The translations under genes and the position numbers were made by a program. DNA of 64,000 nt from Platerodrilus igneus (lineage: Eukaryota; Arthropoda; Insecta; Coleoptera; Lycidae). The notes below the pieces were generated by a model, which saw nothing but the letters and a program-made list of their open reading frames with translations, made no database searches and was not told the origin of the DNA. The DNA lies in contig JARFIW010000003.1 of NCBI GenBank assembly GCA_036346225.1, positions 7,413,501 to 7,477,500 of the forward strand, written 5' to 3'. Numbering within the stretch: the stretch's first letter is position 1; each line of letters opens with the position of its first letter. This document shows, piece by piece, positions 56,591 to 64,000 of the stretch.

Positions 56591-59351
56591 ATGGATAGAA
56601 ATAATGACATATGTTTTTGCGGAAGAACAGATAACTTATCTGAACAATGGATTCAGTGTGATAACTGCCATCAATGGCTTCATTCCTCTTGTACCGACCT
56701 TACTGATAATGACGTTTTAAAAATTGGACAAGAAAATACCAACTGGCTCTGTCAAATATGTGAATCCCTTGCAACTACTCAACCATTTTCATCAGGCTCT
56801 GCAACTACAATCCTTTCACGTTGCCCTTTCTGCGACAAATGTTTTTCCGAGAGGGGATTAGCCATCTACATTGGGAGGAAACATCACGACGCCAAGTCCG
56901 AACTCCAGCAACAGTCCACAAATGTCACCAACATTAATGATCTAGGAAATGATCTATCGGAAATGAAGTCCACTATCAAGATCCTTAAAAGAGTGCATAA
57001 AGCCGCCAGATTTTCTGCTGCCACTAAACTATTTTCATTTCTGGACACCTGTGTTAAAAAGAACGATTATCATTCCTGGTTTACACTTTTTACCTTCGCT
57101 TTCACATGCCTCTGTGTTCCTATAAGAGATAAGAAGAGTAGATCCCTCGGAAATCTAGTCAAAGCTAATATAAACGGTACATCTCATAACTTCTCGAGAG
57201 TTCAAGCCAAGTCAACATCACTATCTCGTAGAATATTCTCTAAGTTTTCTGAAGGAGATGTCAATGGATGTGTTAAGATACTTTCTTCTAATGACTCATT
57301 AGGTCCTCAAGATACAGATACTTATAACAAGCTTTTACATAAACATCCAACTCCAAATAGAACTATCGAATTTCCTTCGCCTCCCGAAAATGTGGATAGT
57401 TTGACGGTAACTGAAAAAAATGTCAGATATGCTATTTTTACCTTCGCAAATGGATCAGGATCGGAAATTGACGGTTTGATGCCTCAACATTTGAAAGATT
57501 TAATTTCTACCGGTAATGGAGAAGCAGCATCAAGACTTCTTAAATCCCTAACCAGTTTCTGCAACTTAGCTCTATCCGGAAAAATTAACGAAGACATCCT
57601 CGCTTTATTTTACGGTGCTAACCTTTGTGTCTTGAATAAGAAAGATGGTGGAATACGTCCAATTGCGATTGGAATGACGCTTCGACGACTAGTCGCCAAG
57701 TAGCTTGTTTCTCTGTTCGAGAGCCAGTAGGCCAATACCTTCGTCCAAAACAACTTGGTTTTGCTACAAAGGGTGGTTGTGAGGCTGCCGTTCATGCCAC
57801 TAGTACAATCTTACATCATCCGCTAACTCCGGGAACTGTTTTACTAAAAATTGATTTCTCCAACGCCTTTAATACCTTGAATTGTGACTCAATACTAAGT
57901 GCAGTGAAAAAAATGACTCCAGCCCTGGAAGCCTTTTTTGGCAAGCTTACTATTTCCCATCTCTTCTATGCTTTGGAGATATGAGCATCCTATCGATAAC
58001 TGGATGCCAGCAAGGTGACCCAGCAGGAACCCTTCTTTTCTGTTTGACCCTGCAACCTATAATAGATTTACTAGTATCAAAGATAGTGTGCTTCTATCTT
58101 GACGACGGATTATTAGCCCGAGATCCTAATACCGTACTACATGACTTTTTCATCATAATTTGAGAATGTCAGAAGATCGGACTAGAAATTAACCATTCAA
58201 AGTGTGAGCTTAACTTTTGTGATTCTGTTGACACAAATATCTTGTCTAAATTTTCATCCATGTCTCCTGGCATTTAGGTTGTCTCAGAGGTTAGTTTCCT
58301 TGGAGTTGCCGTTTCACCTGACCATTTACAGAAAAGTTGGATGCAAAAAATGGAAGATCTAGTGATTTTATTTGGAAGATTGCGAGATTTGGAGCAATTC
58401 CACATATCCTTTTACCTCCTTAGACACTGTTTTGCAATACCTAAAGTAACATACTTTCTCCGTACAACACTTTTATGGAACCATCAAGATCTACTTATAA
58501 CTTTCGACACAATGGCCAAAGATACCCTGGAGCATATCCTCAATTGCCAGTTGGACACCCCTCAGCTTTTCACTTCTTCATTGCCTATTAAATATGGAGG
58601 ATTGGGAATAAGAAGAATTCAAGATATTTCACTTCCTGCATTCCTTTCATCTATGTATGGAACTTTTAATCTTGTCACTACGATGTTAAATCTTCAAGAT
58701 TCAGACAAGCCGACAGTTGCTTTACACGATGAAGCTATGGTGGAATGGAATATTCGTACACAGGACTTTGGTGTCCCGGCTGGCTCTTCTGAACAAAAAA
58801 ATTGGGACAACATCTTGATGAAATTTTGTATAGAAAATCACCACCCGTCATCTGGCAGGGATAAAGCAATACGTTTAGCATCCGAAAAGCAAGAAACAAA
58901 CGCATGGATTCAAGCCTTCCCATCTCAAAACATAGGTACTTTGCTAGATAACAATAGTTTCAGAGTAGCCATTGGCCTTCGTCTAGTATGGGATGCCACA
59001 TGTACTGATACTCTTGCCCCCTCTCAATTGCCAAATTCAATCAAAAGCGCTGGTTCTGCTGCCCAACATGCAGCGTACGCGAAGACTTTAAAATACTCAT
59101 TTGTTATTGACACTAACTACTCTTTCCTGCCTTTCGCAGTGGAAACAATGGGTCCTTGGTGTGATGAAGCAATTTCTTTTTTGAAAAAGCTCGAAAGCCT
59201 ACTTGCCTCCCAATCTGATGAACCACGTTCGCGTTCTTTCCTTTTTCAACGATTAGGAGTAGCAATTCAACGTGAGAACGCAATTTCAGTCATGGGAACT
59301 TTCCCTTCATCGAAATCACTTTCAGAAATTTTTTATATTTTAAAAAATTGA
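56591..59351 (+). pseudogene. PHD-finger reverse-transcriptase element, near full length
   Basis: Starts at 56591. Residues 1-55: PHD finger (ICFCGRTDNLSEQWIQCDNC, HQWLHSSC, NWLCQICES), known elsewhere to read histone tails. Residues about 80-100: C2H2-like finger (CPFCDKCFSERGLAIYIGRK). Next comes CVKILSSNDSLGPQDTDTYN and ANLCVLNKKDGGIRPIAIGM, a stop at 57701, then shifted PKQLGFATKGGCEAAVHAT, LLKIDFSNAFNTLN (first Asp) and GCQQGDPAGTLLFCLTLQP. FYLDDGLLARD carries the YLDD box. After more stops, 58341-59351 is open: SLPIKYGGLGIRRIQDISLP, AYAKTLKYSFVIDTNYSFLP and VETMGPWCDEA. No endonuclease or LTR was seen. It is a retroelement RT, probably non-LTR; the exact group is uncertain. Confidence 0.75.
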
Positions 59352-59479
59352 ATAGTGTGAAATAACACTATACAATTACAAAATTTGTAAAGTTATCATT
59401 TAAAAATAATATAAATCATTTAATCAATTACACTATATGAACATGGATAAGTACTTACGCCTGAGGAGTACGATATCGA

Positions 59480-60160
59480 TCCGGCATTAAACTTGGATAC
59501 TTCTGCTACCTCTCATTGAGTACACTGGAGAACAACTTTCGAGAACTTTTTGAAAGGCGTTACTACTACTACAGACGTGGAGAAACTGTAGTCTCCCATA
59601 CCTGACAGTGCGAAATATCAACTCTTAGTTAACCATTTATCGTCGAGGGTCTTTAATCATGTAAAAGATTGTGCTACATATGCTACGGCCATTGATACGT
59701 TAAATAGTATTTTTATTAAACCCAAAAAAATGTAATATATGCGCAATACCAACTGACCAATCGCGAACAACATTTTGGTGAAACTGTTGACGGATACTTT
59801 TAAGCTTTGAGACTATTAGTAAAAAATTGCGAATTTAAAACTGTATCTGCACAACAAAATGAAGAGGACTGCGTGAGAGATGTTTTTATTGCTGGTTTGT
59901 CATCTGGTGCTATACGTCAAAATGACATCTATATGAATACTGCTTCACGTAATTTGCTAAACGCCACTATACGATCCGCTTCTAACAGTAAATGTTTCTT
60001 CTGTGGAAACAAACGACGTCCGCAAAAATTGCCCTGCCTATAATGCTGTTTGTTTAGTTTGCGGAAAAAGGGGGCATTTTAAGAAAGTGTGCAAACGCAA
60101 GCGACTCACCGCCACTACAGACGTAGAAAAATAATCAAAATTTGAACCTGAAAACGTATC
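59480..60160 (+). pseudogene. gag of a plus-strand Gypsy element
   Basis: Pieces in order are TTFENFLKGVTTTTDVEKL, YQLLVNHLSSRVFNHVKDC, QYQLTNREQHFGETVDGYF, and LRLLVKNCEFKTVSAQQNEE with VFIAGLSSGAIRQ (open 59807-60043). Two CCHC knuckles follow in shifted frames (CFFCGN then CLVCGKRGHFKKVC). The gag type is that of Gypsy elements with K02A2.6-like pol proteins. Frameshifts and stops in most blocks. Confidence 0.65.
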
Positions 60161-61170
60161 GTGCGTGTTGTCCGCTACCTAACACATTAGGGGATGTCAT
60201 AGTTCCTATTCGAATAGCAGACAATAGTGCCAAATCTTTGATCAACACCGCGATCACTAACAATTTTATTGACAGTAAAATTGCCAAGTAGTTAAACTTC
60301 AAAGTGGAGTCCTGTGAACAAGAAGTGACGTTAGCTACATCCTCATGCCGATCAAAAGTAAAAGAAACTTACGGCATTACATTAGAAGTGTCAGATAATT
60401 ATCATCGAGTAAAACAGCAAATTTTAGACGTCATACTGGACATGAGGTTCTTAAGAAGCACTTGTCCGTCCAACTCAATTTTGGGAGTGCACGGTCTGCA
60501 TTACAGCTTTGCACGTTTGTGGCAGCCAACGTTGAACCGCAAAAAATATTTTCATACCTAACTCCTGGCTGTAAACCGATTTCTATAAAATAGCGTAGGT
60601 GCTCACAGAGCGACTTAAATTTTATTAGTGGCGAAATTTAAAAATTGCTAAGCGATGGAATCGTTGAAAAGAGTCTTTCACCATGGAGAGCTCAAGTGGT
60701 AGTCTTGTCGAACGACGGGCATAAAAAGCGTTTGTGTATAGACTATTCGCAAACCATTAATCGGTTTACAATGTTGGATGTGTTTCCTTTACCATCTATA
60801 GAAGTTCTTGTTGAAAGGATAGATAAAAATAGAATTTTAACAAGATTGACCTCACAAGTGCCTACGATCAAATATAGATACTAGATAATAAAAAACCATG
60901 TACAGCTTTCGAAGCCGTGGGCAACCTGTGCCAGTTTTGTCGGATTCTATTCGGCGTCACAAATAGCGTTGCGTGCTTTCAAAGGGTAATCTACAAAATT
61001 ATCCAAAACGAAAAACTAGAAGGCGTAGAAGCTTATTTGCATGATTTGACTATTTGTGGTAAAACTCAAAAAGACCACGACCAAAAACTTAATGCATTTA
61101 TGGAAGTCGCGTGGAAATACAATGTGATCGTGAATAAACAGAAAAGCACATAATCCACAACTGATATCCA
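60161..61170 (+). pseudogene. protease and reverse transcriptase of the plus-strand Gypsy
   Basis: Protease remnant: INTAITNNFIDSKIAK stands where DTGA-x-NFI is expected, so the catalytic Asp is lost; then VESCEQEVTLATSSCRSK. RT: LLSDGIVEKSLSPWRAQVVV, KKRLCIDYSQTINRFTMLDV, FCRILFGVTNSVACFQRVIY, and AYLHDLTICGKTQKDHDQKL. The YxDD box reads YLHD, a loss of one catalytic Asp. Stops separate the pieces. Confidence 0.75.
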
Positions 61171-61830
61171 GATACTCGGTTACCACATCTCGGGCGGAGT
61201 AATTAAGCCTGATTCGGGCAGGCTTCGTCCTTAACTAGAGATTCCCATACTTACAAATCTAGCTTCCCTACGTAGTGCTATGGGGATGTTTGCACACTAC
61301 GCTAAGTATGTCACCAGGTTTTTTAAGAAAATCCACCCTGCAATCGAATCGAAAGCGTTTTCTTTTAGCAAAGAAGCGGTAGAGTCGTTAAATGAACTGA
61401 AGCTGAACATCTCCAATTCTGCGGTCAATGCCGTTAATTTGAACATATCGTTTACCGTTGAAGCCGATGCATCTGACCTTACTATAGATGCAATGCTTTC
61501 GCAAGATGATTGTCCAGTTGCGTTCTGTACAAGAACATTGATTCCGAACGTAAACACTCCGCTATTGAAAAGGACGCCTATGCCGTAGTGGAATCCCTGC
61601 GTAATTTGAATCACTTTCTATTAAGCAAGCCGTTTAAGCTATTATGGATCTGTAATATGTCAGTTTCATGTTTGAAAAGAAACATAGTAGTAAGATTAAA
61701 CATGATAAAATCCTTCGTTGGCGGCTGGAACTTTCGTGTTATTACTTCGACATAGGTTATAGAACAGGTTTTGAAAATACTGTCGCGGATGCTTTTTTGC
61801 GCGTAGCTGCCATTATGGACCCTAAAGAAA
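61171..61830 (+). pseudogene. RNase H region of the plus-strand Gypsy
   Basis: Reads MGMFAHYAKYVTRFFKKIHP (connection), FTVEADASDLTIDAMLSQDD (first Asp block), HSAIEKDAYAVVESLRNLNH (Glu block) and YCYFDIGYRTGFENTVADAF-like text at the domain end. A frame change near 61550 separates the blocks. Confidence 0.65.
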
Positions 61831-61904
61831 AGCTGGTAAGGATTCACGAAAATCTTTGCCGTCCAGAGGTAACAACACTGACTCATTGGATACGCATACG
61901 TCTA

Positions 61905-62284
61905 ACCTAAATTTATCAAACAAATTGCCAAGCTGATCAAGGCAACGGCGCCTTTCGAAGGGCTGTCCACAGATTTTAAAGGGACTATACCGTCGAGTAG
62001 CGCGAATAAATACATGCTTACAATAGTAGACAAATACTCTCGCTTCCCCCTTCGCCTTCGCGTGTCAGGATATTTGTTTAAAAACGGTGATCAAAAGCCT
62101 AACGGAACTGTTCATCCTCTTCGGATTGACTAATAACATTCACTTCGATCGTGGTTCCTCTTTCTTTTCGAACGAGTTCAAGCAGTTTTTGACAGCGTGG
62201 GGTTGCAACGAGCTACTCAACAGCATATAACGCGCAAGGCAATGGTCAAGTAGAAATATACAATGGAGTCGTTTATAATGCTGT
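61905..62284 (+). pseudogene. integrase core fragment of the plus-strand Gypsy
   Basis: Shifted text STDFKGTIPSSSANKYMLTI, VDKYSRFPLRL, then GTVHPLRID/FGLTNNIHFDRG-like pieces and NAQGNGQVEIYNGVVYNAV, which carries the position of the catalytic Glu. It ends abruptly where BEL/Pao text starts near 62285, so its 3' end and LTR are lost. Confidence 0.55.
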
Positions 62285-63028
62285 TGTAACGTACCTGAAA
62301 TTAAAATCGATAAATTGCCGAAACGGAAGATGTTGTCCTTCCTAAATAGGTTGTACGACCCCATGGGACTCTTAGTGGTGGCTACGATAGTCCCGCGTGT
62401 TCTGCTACAGCAAGCATGGGCAGTAAAGATAGGATGGGATGAGACGCTTCCGGAAAATATCAGAGATGAATTTGAAAGGTGGGCAAGTCAGGTTCAACTA
62501 TTACGCGGTATAGAGCTACCAAGGTGGGTGACAGCTAACTCTGTCGATGAGAAAGATTGGGTTTTGCATGTATTTTGCGACTCAAGCAAGTCTGCTTATG
62601 CAGCCGTCATATTTCTGAGATACCTAGTCAATAATAACGAATATGCTGTTCGGTTTGTGCAGGCAAAGCCACGGGTCTGCGCTCTCAAGGCAGCGGAAAT
62701 ACCCAGGTTAGAGTTGATGGCCTGTCTAATTGGTGCGAGATTAGCAGCAATGGTTAAGGCAGGTTTAGCTGTCGCTAATTTAAAATGTGTGTACTGGAGC
62801 GACTCGACTACTGTTTTGGCGTGGAGAAAACGAAATCAGGATTGGTCGGTATTGGTACAAAACCGAGGCAAAGAAATTTTAAAATATAGTCTCGCTACGG
62901 AGTGGAACTATGTCCCGAGCGGAGACAACCCAGCAGATCTCCCATCTCGTGGTTGTACTCCGAAAAAATTGTTAGTCTTGTTGGTGGGAGGGACCGAAGT
63001 GGCTAGCGAACTCGACTCGGTTTTTTGA
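62285..63028 (+). pseudogene. BEL/Pao RNase H region, 5'-truncated
   Basis: Open from about 62291 through the ATG at 62315. Blocks: KMLSFLNRLYDPMGLLVVAT (RT/A17 connection of BEL/Pao pol), WDETLPENIRDEFERWASQV, LPRWVTANSVDEKDWVLHVF, CDSSKSAYAAVIFLRYLV (RNase H first Asp), KAAEIPRLELMACLIGARLA, LKCVYWSDSTTVLAWRKRNQ (second Asp) and NYVPSGDNPADLPSRGC (the domain's closing box). The frame then breaks before WWEGPKWL, which lies one base further in the next frame. Confidence 0.85.
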
Positions 63029-63248
63029 AGAAGCCGATGTCGACGAGTCACAAGTCAGTACGGAGCTAAGAAAAACACCAGTCGTGTTGGTTGTATCGGA
63101 AAAGGTCAGATGTTGGTCGGAAGACCTGTGTAAACGAGTCATAGACTACTCTAAGGTTTTAAGAATGGTATCGTGGGCCAAGCGTTTTGGGTGTAAACGC
63201 CCGGGGTGGGAGAGTTACAGGCCCCTTAACCGTCCGGGAGATCAATGA
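62967..63248 (+). pseudogene. BEL/Pao RNase H-integrase connection
   Basis: The frame that carries WWEGPKWLANSTRFF and CWSEDLCKRVIDYSKVLRMV runs to a TGA at 63246-63248. It overlaps the ends of the neighbouring frames, so two one-base shifts separate this part from RNase H and integrase. The WWxGPxWL box and the Trp-Cys-rich text are standard for this linker. Confidence 0.7.
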
Positions 63249-64000
63249 AGCGGAATTCTTGGTAATTAATTTGATTCAGAAAGAAAGTGCTTTGAATGAA
63301 GGGAAGAGTAAAATACGAACGATCATTGATGACAAGAGAATTATACGGGTTTTGACAAAAATTGTTCGTAGGGGCGTTAGTTATAATTTTAAGTACCCAA
63401 TATTACTACCTGCTAAACATGTTCTGGTTGATGCATTAATTAGGGAATGTCATGAAAATTACTGTCATACCCAAATAATGATGAATAAGCTTAGGGAACG
63501 GTTTTGGATCTTAAGGAGTAGGAGGGTTATCAAAACTATTCGCGATAAATGTGTTAGATGCAGAAGGTACAAAAGCAAGAGTTTTCCTACTGAAGCGACT
63601 CCGCTACCCAAAGATCGAGTAGAAGAATCCTCGGTGTTTCAGATAGTGGGAATTGATTTGGGCGGACCACTCTATTTGAAAGATAGTAGTAAATGTTGGT
63701 TTGTCATTATCACATGTGCGGTGTACCGAGCGATACACGTCGAATTGGTGATTAGTTTGAGCACTAAAGGTTTTCTGCGGGCATTACGACGCTTCATAGC
63801 TCGTAGAGGACGGCCCACTGTAATTTATAGCGATAACGGGACAAATTTTAAGGGGACGGAGAATGAGTTTCGTGCTCTTGGTTGGGATCATATTGCGTTG
63901 ATACACGCCACTCAACGCATACAGTGGAAATTCATTCCTCCCACTGCTGCGTGGTGGGGAGGATGGTGGGAGCGCCTGATTCGGACGATAAAGGAACTGT
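63229..64000 (+). CDS. BEL/Pao integrase, open to the window edge
   Basis: At least 250 codons without a stop in the frame of ATC at 63241. Zinc-binding part: LIRECHENYCHTQIMMNKLR with later KCVRCRRYKSK (HHCC). Catalytic core: FQIVGIDLGGPLYLKDSSKC (Asp 1), FIARRGRPTVIYSDNGTNFK (Asp 2), and WWGGWWERLIRTIKEL (Glu) in the last codons. All three catalytic residues are present. The C-terminal DUF5641-like domain and LTR lie beyond the window. This is the least damaged integrase core of a BEL/Pao element here and much fresher than the copy at 3087-4100. Confidence 0.85.

Overview
This window looks like transposon-dense, AT-rich nuclear DNA from an arthropod, probably an insect. The reasons are the mix of BEL/Pao and Gypsy LTR retrotransposons, several LINE families, mariner-like and hAT transposons, a large foldback element, satellite-like arrays and (TG)n tracts. 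No complete host gene was recognised. Nearly every protein-like stretch is a transposon protein or a decayed copy. The best cellular-gene candidate is a broken RING-finger gene (minus strand, 188-615) that keeps a possible 44-base intron.

Layout. 0-12 kb: RING pseudogene; a 1.58-kb foldback palindrome with a 6-bp target duplication (1458-3038); minus-strand BEL/Pao, Gypsy and LINE fragments (3.1-8.0 kb); a C2H2 zinc-finger gene remnant with its upstream region (copy A, 8.65-9.8 kb); a satellite array matching the foldback arms (9.95-10.8 kb); and an array of LINE 3' tails (10.8-12.15 kb). 12-21 kb: a decayed reverse-transcriptase element of the PHD-finger type, a LINE endonuclease remnant split by about 1.7 kb of unrelated DNA, and a 925-bp non-autonomous mariner-like element. 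21.8-38.5 kb: a 4-copy tandem repeat and a TG tract abut the 3' end of a minus-strand LINE. A hAT element (23934-37344, 8-bp duplication) splits this LINE, and a 9.6-kb Gypsy element (24634-34262, 4-bp duplication, two 1857-bp LTRs) splits the hAT. 38.6-49.5 kb: a second hAT remnant, zinc-finger copy B, an apparently intact mariner-like transposon (44184-45492) and a decayed one (46595-48416). 49.5-56.3 kb: a minus-strand Gypsy element whose RNase H region is split by another mariner-like element (51469-53272). 56.6-64 kb: the fullest PHD-finger/RT copy, a decayed plus-strand Gypsy element, and a plus-strand BEL/Pao element whose integrase is still open at the window edge.

The genes do not form a pathway. 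The window records successive insertions, and three levels of nesting can be read directly from target duplications and from coding sequence that resumes on the far side. The two 1857-bp LTRs differ mostly by short indels, so some frameshifts reported here could be assembly errors rather than decay.
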